Below, piece after piece: positions 9,409 to 16,297 of a stretch of DNA of 35,427 bases (the stretch's first letter is position 1; every line of letters starts with the position of its first letter). Made by a program: the position numbers and the translations under genes. The DNA is taken from positions 1-35,427 of the forward strand of contig JAFSKJ010000098.1 of assembly GCA_017449025.1 (NCBI GenBank), read 5' to 3'. Origin of the DNA: Prevotella sp. (lineage in GTDB: Bacteria > Bacteroidota > Bacteroidia > Bacteroidales > Bacteroidaceae). Below the pieces are notes generated by a model. That model was not told the origin of the DNA and searched no databases. It worked only from the letters and a program-made list of their open reading frames with translations.

Positions 9409-10290
9409 ATGAAACGCATACTGTATTTATCATTTGCCATTTGCCAGTTATCATATAGCAGCGCAGAGGCGCAAAACGACACCGTAGTCATACACAATCC
9501 CAAAAAGGTGACCATCGTCACCGGTGACTCGCTACAGAAAATCATCGTCACGGGAAAGGAGGGCGACGACAAGTTCACCTATCAGAATGCCATACGGCTC
9601 GTGGACTCCAACTATGTGAGCACAACCCGCATCGGCCGCGACAGATGGGAACTCATACCCAGCGTGAAGGTTGGCAAGAAAAAGGGCGACGTGAAGGGGC
9701 GTGGCTCCAACAACGCGATTTCAGCCCATCTCGGCCTCGGCTTCACTGCTCCAACAAAGGCCGACGCGCGCACGGACTTCTCTACATTTAAGTCGTGGGA
9801 AATATTCGCCACCCCTATACAGTGGGACCATCACTTCGACCGCCGGGAACGAAACACCATATCGCTGGGCTTAGGCATCGACTGGAAGAACTATCGCATG
9901 ACTGGAGACACGCGCTTCACGAAAGCCCCCGACGGCAATGTTGTCATTGAGAAATATCCTTTGCAGGTCTCGCCCGATTTCTCCCGCATAAAGGTTTTCT
10001 CGCTTACTACTATTATTGAGTATACCCATAGTTTCAACGATGACTTTTGGATAGGCATCGGCCCAGTGGTAAACTTCAATGTCTATGCCAGTGTCCTCAC
10101 CGAGTACTCAATGTATGGCGAAGACATCAGAAAACTGGAAAAGAACATCCGTCAGCGTCCTGTCACCATCGACTGGATGTTCCGGTTAGGTCTCTTTGGC
10201 GTTCCTTTCTATATGAAGTACTCTTACGACAACGTGCTGAAGGCAGGTGGTGTTAAGTTCCGCTCACTCTCGTTCGGCCTCTACATGTAG
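9409..10290 (+). CDS. Predicted outer-membrane beta-barrel protein
   Basis: The product has 293 residues. A Sec signal peptide (MKRILYLSFAICQLSYSSAEAQ) is followed by a region of about 80 residues, then alternating amphipathic strands such as AISAHLGLGFTAPT, TISLGLGIDWKNYRM, FSLTTIIEYTHSF, FWIGIGPVVNFNVYAS and a C-terminal strand ending in FRSLSFGLYM. A terminal aromatic/hydrophobic strand is typical of outer-membrane barrels. It ends the operon that starts with the ECF sigma factor and is a likely output or partner of that regulatory unit. The transported substrate, if any, is unknown. Confidence 0.75.
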   Translation: MKRILYLSFAICQLSYSSAEAQNDTVVIHNPKKVTIVTGDSLQKIIVTGKEGDDKFTYQNAIRLVDSNYVSTTRIGRDRWELIPSVKVGKKKGDVKGRGSNNAISAHLGLGFTAPTKADARTDFSTFKSWEIFATPIQWDHHFDRRERNTISLGLGIDWKNYRMTGDTRFTKAPDGNVVIEKYPLQVSPDFSRIKVFSLTTIIEYTHSFNDDFWIGIGPVVNFNVYASVLTEYSMYGEDIRKLEKNIRQRPVTIDWMFRLGLFGVPFYMKYSYDNVLKAGGVKFRSLSFGLYM

Positions 10291-10784
10291 ACCGATAAGT
10301 ATAGCTGTTGTATCTGAAATCAGCAGAAGAAAGACATAAGAATCCGGGGCATTGGCCAGCAAAGTGACAGGCTAATGTCCCGTTTCTAACGCAAAATGTA
10401 GATAATCAGAAAAAAGGGGCGCCCCGAGTCACCTCCGCCGACACCAGATTCTTGCTTCCGCATTCCGCGCCACCACCCCCGATGCAGGAATTACATTTCC
10501 ATACTCCGCGCTACCGCCGCCCAGCTTGACGGACACGCAAAAATCGCCTGTGCCTAAATTTTTGTTGTTTTTAGCAGAAAAACATTCAAGATGGCTATGA
10601 ATACGATTATTCTTCTTATCTTTGGATGAAAAATTAGGCAATTCAGTTACCGTTTGTGTGAGCCGTTAAATGTGGTAGATGTCAAGCACAGGGTTCTGCG
10701 GGTGGCACGAAAAGTGCAAATGAAAAAGAAATAATGACTTCCTCCGTTTGAGTCGGGAAAATGAGAAAATCGGCCATTCCAACG
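10291..10784. other. Gene-poor stretch with inverted repeats
   Basis: This is a 494-base gap between the barrel gene and the convergent DUF554 gene. A 70-codon open frame on the minus strand (10429-10641) was considered and not called: it is rich in Asn/Lys and then Gly/Ala/Arg and has no recognisable domain. A GC palindrome GGGGCGCCCC is present near 10417-10426. The arms TGCCTAAATTTTT (10551-10563) and AAAAATTAGGCA (10629-10640) form an inverted repeat with one indel around 65 bases. It may be a noncoding repeat or a structured RNA. Confidence 0.4.
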
Positions 10785-11474
10785 TTACCTCAGCGACAGA
10801 ACAAGATACCAGATTACTGGCACCAGCAGCGAGGGCAGAAGGTTGAGCGTCTTGCAGTCCTTCAGCTTCAGCAGTCCCAGTCCGCTGCCGGTAATCATCA
10901 GTCCACCGACAATCAGCAACTCCGACATCAAACTGTCGCTGATGGCGGTGCTACTGATTTCGGCCACGACGTAGAACATGCCTTGCCACAGAAACAAGAC
11001 CGGAGCTGCCAGTACCATGCCCACCCCGTATGTGGAGGCAAAGACGGTGCTGCTGACGAAGTCGAGCGTAGCATTGGTGAAGAGGAAGGTGTGGTCGCCC
11101 TTCAAGGCCGAGATGACAGGTCCCAGCATCGAGAGCGGCCCTATGCAGTAGAGCAGGATGGCTGTACTCAGTCCGTCGCCAAGCCTGTTGGCATTGCCCG
11201 ACTGGGAGCGCCTGTTCACAAGCCGCTTGAAGCGCCCGTCGATGTCGAGCTTGGTGCCGCAAACGCCGCCTATTGCCAGCGACAGGATGAAGAGCACGGG
11301 GTATTCGCTCTTGGGCAGATGGCTGATGGTGGCATTCAGGCCAATGGCCAGCGACGCAAGTCCCAAGCCCGTGTATAGCACTTCCTTGTATTTCTCCTTA
11401 ATGCCTCGGTTCAGCAGCGCTCCCAACAGTGAGCCGGCTATAATGGCACAGGTGTTGACAATGGTTCCTACCAT
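10785..11474 (-). CDS. DUF554 family integral membrane protein
   Basis: The product has 229 residues and about seven hydrophobic segments. It has the N-terminal family signature GTIVNTCAIIAGSLLGALL and later blocks GLGLASLAIGLNATI, FILSLAIGGVCGTKLDID, NRLGDGLSTAILLYCIGPLSMLG and LLIVGGLMITGSGLGLL. DUF554 (YdfK/YqgA-like) proteins are inner-membrane proteins of unproven function. The ATG at 11474 (MVGTIVN) was chosen over one 48 bases upstream because the family begins there. The gene abuts a decayed region on its upstream side; part of a 40-codon open frame (about 11495-11621) ends just before it. Confidence 0.9.
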   Translation of the reverse strand: MVGTIVNTCAIIAGSLLGALLNRGIKEKYKEVLYTGLGLASLAIGLNATISHLPKSEYPVLFILSLAIGGVCGTKLDIDGRFKRLVNRRSQSGNANRLGDGLSTAILLYCIGPLSMLGPVISALKGDHTFLFTNATLDFVSSTVFASTYGVGMVLAAPVLFLWQGMFYVVAEISSTAISDSLMSELLIVGGLMITGSGLGLLKLKDCKTLNLLPSLLVPVIWYLVLSLR

Positions 11475-11610
11475 AAATGTATTATCTCGTTTTTTTAATG
11501 AATGATTCGATAAGTAATGCAAATGGACTCCACCGGGTTCAGACGGAGGCGGTATGAGCCGTCGGCGCGTTTCTTCAGTGTGGTGCGTTTGCCGGTGGCG
11601 TTATGCCAGA

Positions 11611-12003
11611 TATGGCCCAATGCAGCTTGTTTTGTACTGTTGCAAAGAACTCGCGGGTCTGCGGTGCATGCGTGTTCGTGGCCTATCGGCGGAAGGCGGT
11701 TGCCTCCTTGCTGTTCACACGATAGCCAACCGCCAGAATTGCCTTCAGGTGGTAGAAGTCAAGCTCGCGCTCCACGTTCCTATGTCCCTCCTGTTGAACT
11801 ATCCGAATTTTTCGGATAGTTGCTTCTTCTGTCAATTCTTCACTATTGTAAATCTCCTTTAGGTGGTAGTTTACTGTGCGTACATCCACACCGAATAATT
11901 CTGCCATCCGCTTCTGCGTCAGCCAAAACGTTCCATCCTCATACTGCACCTGGATGCTTACGCTTCCACTATCTGTAGTATATAGTATAATGTTGCTCTC
12001 CAT
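11611..12003 (-). pseudogene. RhuM family protein, broken
   Basis: The frame from the ATG at 12003 encodes the N-terminus of a RhuM-type protein: IILYTTDSGSVSIQVQYEDG, TFWLTQKRMAELFGVDVRTVNYHLKEIY and FYHLKAILAVGYRVNSKEATAFRR. It then meets TAG at 11683-11685, where family members have Trp. Beyond the stop the same frame continues ATNT, as in relatives, then jumps to REFFATVQNKLHWAI, a block that normally lies far downstream. So there is a nonsense codon plus an internal deletion of perhaps 60 codons, and similarity is lost after 11611. RhuM genes often sit inside type I restriction loci, which fits the neighbouring remnants. Whether the 106-residue N-terminal piece is still made is unknown. 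Confidence 0.8.
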
Positions 12004-12054
12004 TGTTTATACGCTTGTTAATCCGACTTAATAAATAGCCTGTTTATTCTTTGA

Positions 12055-12168
12055 TTATTTAAACAGTTTTTTTTCAAAATCCTGTAAAGCCTGTTGTTTG
12101 AGGCGTTGTGCCTCTTTCCGCAAGTTCGATATTTTTTCTCGCTTCTCCTTTGTGTAGGCGACTTCTTT
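12055..12168 (-). pseudogene. C-terminal remnant of a restriction-modification subunit
   Basis: An open frame of about 37 codons ends at TAA 12055-12057. It reads KEVAYTKEKREKISNL, then a Lys/Gln/Leu-rich helix and DFEKKLF at the very end. Such a closing coiled-coil helix with a DFE..LF tail is typical of type I specificity or fused methylase subunits. An in-frame TAG lies immediately upstream and there is no start codon, so it is a fragment. It lies on the opposite side of the restriction-modification cassette from the N-terminal fragment at 14525-14902, in the same orientation, so the two may be the ends of one disrupted gene. Confidence 0.5.
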
Positions 12169-12207
12169 CTATTGGATTACACATGTCGTAATCATGGTGT
12201 TGTCATG

Positions 12208-12981
12208 CTATACTGCAATATCAACCCCCTCTTCAATGTCAATGCGCTTTTGACGGAGTCTGTGTTCCATCATTGCAATATACTCTTCATTACTGTCACA
12301 CAAGATAGACGCACGACGATGTTTTTTGGCTACGCTACCAGTAGTTCCAGAACCTGCCATTAGGTCGATAATTGTATCACCCTTCTTGGTGCTCATTAAT
12401 ATGATTCGCTCAAAAACAGCTTCAGGCTTCTGTGAGGGATGTCCTGTGCGTTCATTTTTCCCTACAAAACCTACTATTAGCGGGGCTTCTATCACGCTTG
12501 TCGGGCCAGGAATAAATCGCATTTTACCTTCATCAAACCTAAGTTCCTGCTCTGGATTGAGAAAGTTTTCTGGATGCAAGCTGGCTCCTTCTTTCGTGAA
12601 TTGTATGCAGGCATTCTGACTCGATCTCCATCCACGAATAACGGATGGACAATTCTTATAGAACCATGTTAGCCATGCTGTCATTTTGAATTTGTCAGGA
12701 GCAAAACGCACGTATGGACCTATGACTTCTGGGAATCCCCACAAATAAAGAATATCACTCGTTATTGCACTCTGATTGAGAAGCGTTCGTATAAATTCAT
12801 CATACTCGGCATCTGGCAACACTCCACCTATGCCCTTGTTATACCAAGGGTCAAGAATGCTTGTCTTGGCTTTTATACCATTCTCTATAAGCAACTTCAT
12901 GGAGTCTTTCACATCCATCGGAGGAAGTATGGCGACTCCCGATTTCTCTATGCTTTCTGCTATTGCTTGCTTTAAATTCAT
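12208..12981 (-). CDS. Type II DNA methyltransferase (beta-class, probably N6-adenine)
   Basis: The product has 257 residues. Catalytic motif IV comes first, as ILDPWYN around residues 43-48 (a DPPY variant with Trp in place of the second Pro). The target-recognition region follows, then FVGKNERTGHPSQKPE and motif I as IIDLMAGSGTTG around residues 198-209. This order defines the beta class, as in CcrM-like enzymes, and a D at the start of motif IV favours adenine N6 methylation. It starts 7 bases after the reading frame of the restriction endonuclease ends, so the two form an operon. The base composition is clearly more AT-rich than in the flanking genes, which suggests acquisition by transfer. 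The recognition sequence cannot be read from the protein. Confidence 0.88.
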   Translation of the reverse strand: MNLKQAIAESIEKSGVAILPPMDVKDSMKLLIENGIKAKTSILDPWYNKGIGGVLPDAEYDEFIRTLLNQSAITSDILYLWGFPEVIGPYVRFAPDKFKMTAWLTWFYKNCPSVIRGWRSSQNACIQFTKEGASLHPENFLNPEQELRFDEGKMRFIPGPTSVIEAPLIVGFVGKNERTGHPSQKPEAVFERIILMSTKKGDTIIDLMAGSGTTGSVAKKHRRASILCDSNEEYIAMMEHRLRQKRIDIEEGVDIAV

Positions 12982-12988
12982 ATATGTT

Positions 12989-14488
12989 TTATTTCAATAT
13001 TACAAATTCGTTGTCTATTAACCACTCAATCTTTTCCAAGATGTCTTTTGCTGACAATTCAATGTTAGGGAATTCTCTGTTGAAAGATTCTAATAGATTG
13101 GTTTGGCTCATACCCCAATTATTCGAGAATCCAGGCACATAGAGTATACCCTTTTCTTTGCTCACATTTATGGAATGGCCAAAATTGGCGATGCAGTCAA
13201 GGAGACAGTATTTTATAATGATGTCTCTGCGTTCCTCATTTATTGCATAATTATCATTGTTGAAGTCTAAAAGGTTTGCTTCTTTGCAAACACCAAGACT
13301 TCTGTAAATCTCTTCCTTGTTGTATCCTTGTGCTTGTAAGAAATATATTAGTTTTGCTTCAGTATTGTTTCATGCTAATATGGCATGTTCTATTTCAAGC
13401 GGTGTCAAGAAATCAATCTCCTGTAGTTCACGTCTGAATTTCACTGGGGCAGTTTTTACTTGAATAAAAGCTTTGGTTGTCTTCTTTGCCAGCATCTTTT
13501 TCAAATCACCGTTCAAAGAGGAGAAATATCCAGCACCATCCAGGTACTCAACAAATACAGCATTGGGATAAAACTTTAACGTTTGCTTACGAGAGGCATC
13601 TGTTTGATCTACAACTTTATGAGAAACGCTTCCTGAATCGCCGGCATAGAATTGGCACTGCACAAAAAGTTTCTTTCCTTCCGATTTTGAACGGAAAGGT
13701 ACTATGAAATCGTATTTACGGGCCTTGTCATTTTTCTTCTTCTTTATACCAAGCAACCCGTAAATATCTATGTCGTCAGTATTATAATCAGTTCCAGCAC
13801 TTAGCCCCCAATCAGCCATATAGGAACGAAGCTTGCGTTCTGGTTCATGACCTGCTTTAGCTGTAATTGAACCACGCGATTGGAAAATTGCTATTGAAGC
13901 CAGAAGATTTGAACTGTGTCCGGCTTCTTTCAGTTTGCAATATGAAGTGCCAAGAGAGTAGAGTTGTGACACATACTGTTTATCACTTAGTAAAAGGTCA
14001 AGATAAGATTTTAGTTGTGGGGCTAACATATCTTGATAGGCTGATAAAGACTCAAAATGCATGACAACTTTGTCCAAATCAAAAACACGCGGAATCTTTA
14101 TAAGTGTTATTTCCCCATTCTGACATGCAGGAATCTCGCCACTTTCAAATAATTTGTTTAATACGAGGGGATATTGGCATTTCAAATTATTATAAGTCTT
14201 TCCCGTCGATAGAAGTATGGCATTGAATACGTTTGCCAAATGGCTTTGAATATCATTAACCTGGCCTATACGGGTAGTAATATTCTCGGCGATATAATAC
14301 GAAGAGCATGTCTCTAATGTAGAAAAACTATTTGTATACTGAGACAAAGAATTAAAACCTTCTTCAAGCCCAGCTAAAACTTTTCCGAACTCAATGCTAT
14401 CTTTTATGTCACCAAGAGATGGTGTTATCCACCTGTCAAATTCAGACAGTTTCTCTTTTTCTGTATATATATGCTTATTAAGTTTCAT
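12989..14488 (-). pseudogene. Type II restriction endonuclease, interrupted by one in-frame TGA
   Basis: From the ATG at 14488 an open frame of 372 codons ends at TGA (13370-13372). The same frame then continues without any stop for 126 codons to TAA at 12989-12991, 7 bases before the methyltransferase start. Read through, it would be a 499-residue protein. The downstream part looks like genuine protein (AKLIYFLQAQGYNKEEIYRSLG, then KDILEKIEWLIDNEFVILK) but has no plausible start codon near its beginning. The 372-residue part contains KYDFIVPFRSKSEGKKLFVQCQF, a candidate PD-(D/E)xK-type core (D, then QxQ). The nuclease role is inferred mainly from pairing with the methyltransferase. It is either inactivated by a single nonsense change or still functional as a C-terminally shortened enzyme. 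Confidence 0.7.
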
Positions 14489-14524
14489 TTGGTATAAATA
14501 TTTTACGAATTAATAGTATTATCC

Positions 14525-14902
14525 TTATCTCATTCTAGTCTCTTTCAAATTGGTAGTCACAAAGTAGTCTGCGCCCGCCCATGACGCATAGTTGTAGCCT
14601 TGGAAATAGTCTTCCACGTGAATCGTGATGGTCTCTGTCTTACATTCCTCGATAATCAGCGGACTCTTTTTCTCTTGCTTGTCTTGCTTACTCTTCCAGA
14701 CAACGATGTTAGCCCTGGCCGCACCTTGTCCTCGCTGGGAGTTGTTCACCTGTAACTCCTGATCCATCTGGTCAACGTTGAAGTTATAATTGTTGACCAG
14801 ACGGCAGATATACTTCTGGCGCACCCTTTCCTCTGGCTTCACATGAAGCCATTTTTCTATGAGAGGTGCATATATTATATTTCCTTCTATTTGTATTTCC
14901 AT
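14525..14902 (-). pseudogene. N-terminal fragment of a type I-like restriction protein (HsdR N-terminal domain)
   Basis: This is a 125-residue open frame with the HSDR_N pattern: EERVRQKYICRLVNNYNF, then AARANIVVWKSK and PLIIEECKTE, DYFQGYNYASWAGADYFVTTNLKE. In the family the middle block normally has Asp (ADIVVW) as part of the nuclease site; here it is Asn. The frame stops two residues after NLKETR, far short of the several hundred residues expected, exactly where the restriction-modification cassette begins. This looks like the stump of a larger gene, with a possible C-terminal piece at 12055-12168. Confidence 0.75.
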
Positions 14903-14979
14903 AAGACATTTTCAACTTGCCCACTAACTTTTCCAGGTTACCCGTTAAGTGAATTGTGGTTACTCACTAACTCAAGATG

Positions 14980-15220
14980 TCAGTCCATTCGAACTAATTC
15001 ATTCAAACCAACATCAAGTAATCTGGCTATCTTGATAAAGGTTTCCATAGTAGGCTGGCAATCATTGGTACACCACTTTGACACAGTCGTAGGGCACAGC
15101 CCAATGGTTCTGCCAACCCCTTATTGGTTCTCTGGCATCCCTCCACGAGACACTTAGTAGCCTTATGGCACCTCCCTTCTCTGCAAGCACCGCCTTGATG
15201 CGATTGATATCTTTGTCCAT
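14980..15220 (-). pseudogene. XRE-type helix-turn-helix regulator, frameshifted
   Basis: From the ATG at 15220 the frame reads MDKDINRIKAVLAEK, the start of a small Cro/CI-type regulator found next to restriction loci. An extra segment of about 40 bases follows, after which the motif resumes in another frame (RTNKGLAEPLG) and then, after a second shift, in a third frame: TVSKWCTNDCQPTMETFIKIA and LLDVGLNELVRMD to a TGA at 14980-14982. Joined, the pieces match a 65-70-residue regulator. The gene is therefore dead. It lies directly upstream of the HsdR-type fragment, so it was probably the controller of that older restriction locus. Confidence 0.75.
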
Positions 15221-15535
15221 AATGAATTTCTATTGTTCTTGGTACAAAGATACAAATTTTTTCTGAAAGAACACACAATACACCAAGATATTTTGCAAAT
15301 AATCACATTTAAGTGCTGATTTACCTACCATTTCGACTGTTTTTCACGATATTTGGTTGGTAGGGGGCAGTTTAGTATGAATTAACTAAAGAATCCGCTA
15401 TTGTAACTGCCCAGCACCCCCTGAATATTCTCTTCAGCGAACAACATAATTAGTCGCCTACGGCGAGAAGGTTTAGCTCTACGGCCGAAGGGAAAGTCAA
15501 ATCTTCCAAATCTCTTATGGAAATATCTATTAATC

Positions 15536-15604
15536 GTAGGGACTTACTTTATGTATGTCCGTAAGTCAGCATAGAATCGGACATACATGAAAGTAAGTCC
15601 CTAC
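15536..15604. repeat. Long inverted repeat (26/27-base arms)
   Basis: The left arm at 15536-15561 begins GTAGGGACTTACTTT and ends GTCCG. The right arm at 15578-15604 is its reverse complement except for one extra base. The loop is 16 bases. It would form a very stable hairpin in RNA or a cruciform in DNA. It could be a miniature mobile element or a bidirectional terminator left in a decayed region. Confidence 0.8.
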
Positions 15605-15795
15605 AGAAAAACGAATTTATAGAACATACCTTATTTCTTTTTGTAAGATTTGGTCAGATTTGTTCGATTTCTGCTCCGGATGGGGCACTCATCTTGAGGG
15701 TGCTGAGTGGTTACCCGCTATTGTAACTACTCATGTGAATATCTTATGATATGTTAATTTTCATCACATTAGAGGTTTTTTTTTGAAAAATAGGT

Positions 15796-15874
15796 TGACA
15801 CGCTGACACAACGCCGATGTACAGGGCGTTTGCAGCCTTTTTCAAGGGTGACACGGGTGACACAAGGCTGACAC
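15796..15874. repeat. Five TGACAC direct repeats
   Basis: TGACAC occurs at 15796, 15804, 15849, 15858 and 15869, each preceded by GT or CT. The first two copies and the last three form two clusters 40 bases apart. They look like binding-site iterons or the trace of a tandem repeat. No adjacent gene explains them. Confidence 0.55.
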
Positions 15875-15930
15875 ATTGGCAGGTCGGCGAGAGGGATTTA
15901 CACGTTTTGCAGAGCACACAAAAAAAACTA

Positions 15931-15944
15931 ATTCTCGAGAGAAT
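15931..15944. repeat. Palindrome ATTCTCGAGAGAAT, copy 1
   Basis: A perfect 14-base palindrome, extended to 16 bases by the flanking A and T (15930-15945). An identical 14-base core recurs at 15995-16008, 64 bases away. Confidence 0.75.
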
Positions 15945-15994
15945 TGAACGGAAGAGTGGCACTTAAGCATGAGCAAGGGTGCTCTGAGCGTTGA

Positions 15995-16008
15995 ATTCTC
16001 GAGAGAAT
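15995..16008. repeat. Palindrome ATTCTCGAGAGAAT, copy 2
   Basis: Second copy of the palindrome at 15931-15944. The 64-base centre-to-centre distance is about six helical turns, which would suit a pair of operators or recombinase sites. No regulator gene for them is intact nearby. Confidence 0.75.
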
Positions 16009-16120
16009 CCGAAATTTATAGCACACTTTTTGCTGTTAGAGTATGGAGAAAATTTCCACCTGGTACGTTTGGCCCGCTAAATGACCGCGAAACGGTTGCC
16101 GCTCAATAGGATGCCGGGGA

Positions 16121-16187
16121 GCCCCCAACCCCCTAAAGGGGGAGTTCCTGCAGAGTCTGTAGTTCCCCCTTTAGGGGGCAAGGGGGC
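16121..16187. repeat. GC-rich inverted repeat (REP-like)
   Basis: The left arm (16121-16144, GCCCCC then CCCCCTAAAGGGGG) and right arm (16163-16187, CCCCCTTTAGGGGG then GGGGGC) are reverse complements with two mismatches, around an 18-base spacer. Each arm also contains its own CCCCCT/AGGGGG hairpin. Similar C-rich/G-rich palindromic sequence occurs inside the acyltransferase gene at 17285-17322. Confidence 0.75.
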
Positions 16188-16211
16188 TTATTCCCCATTT
16201 ATGCCGTTGGG

Positions 16212-16297
16212 GCACTCTTTCAGAGTGCGTTCGTAGTGTTCCTACTTCCGCAAGTCCTTAGGACACTGCGGCATTGAGCGAAGACGCTTTCAGCGTC
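16212..16297. repeat. Cluster of three small hairpins after the polysaccharide operon
   Basis: Three stem-loops lie in tandem: GCACTCT/AGAGTGC (16212-16228), AGTGTTCCTA/TAGGACACT (16235-16267) with an inner CTT/AAG, and GACGCT/AGCGTC (16283-16297). The last overlaps the acyltransferase stop codon (16296-16298). The cluster may act as the transcription terminator or mRNA-end stabiliser of the minus-strand operon. A similarly built cluster ends the window. Confidence 0.6.

Larger units (their letters stand above)
15221..16295. other. Gene-free stretch rich in inverted and direct repeats
   Basis: This is more than 1 kb without a convincing gene, between the decayed defence island and the polysaccharide operon. 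It holds a long inverted repeat (15536-15604), five TGACAC direct repeats (15796-15874), two copies of the palindrome ATTCTCGAGAGAAT, a GC-rich inverted repeat (16121-16187) and a cluster of small hairpins (16212-16297). Short frames such as the one at 15744-15962 are Cys/Ser-rich and have no domain. Confidence 0.6.

Noticed and set aside
10429-10641. 70-codon open frame on the minus strand between the barrel and DUF554 genes
   Set aside because: Low-complexity change from Asn/Lys-rich to Gly/Ala/Arg-rich, no domain, start lies in an inverted repeat; more likely noncoding repeat sequence.
11495-11621. 42-codon minus-strand frame (RRADGSYRLRLNPVE-like) just before DUF554
   Set aside because: Looks like a possible C-terminus of some protein, but it has no start codon and I do not recognise the family; too weak to call.
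15027-15278. 83-codon minus-strand frame over the XRE region
   Set aside because: It reads the wrong frame for the first part of a clearly recognisable, frameshifted XRE gene; called as a pseudogene instead.
15744-15962. 72-codon minus-strand frame rich in Cys, Ser and Val
   Set aside because: It runs through the TGACAC repeats and the first CTCGAG palindrome and has no domain, so the composition reflects the repeats.
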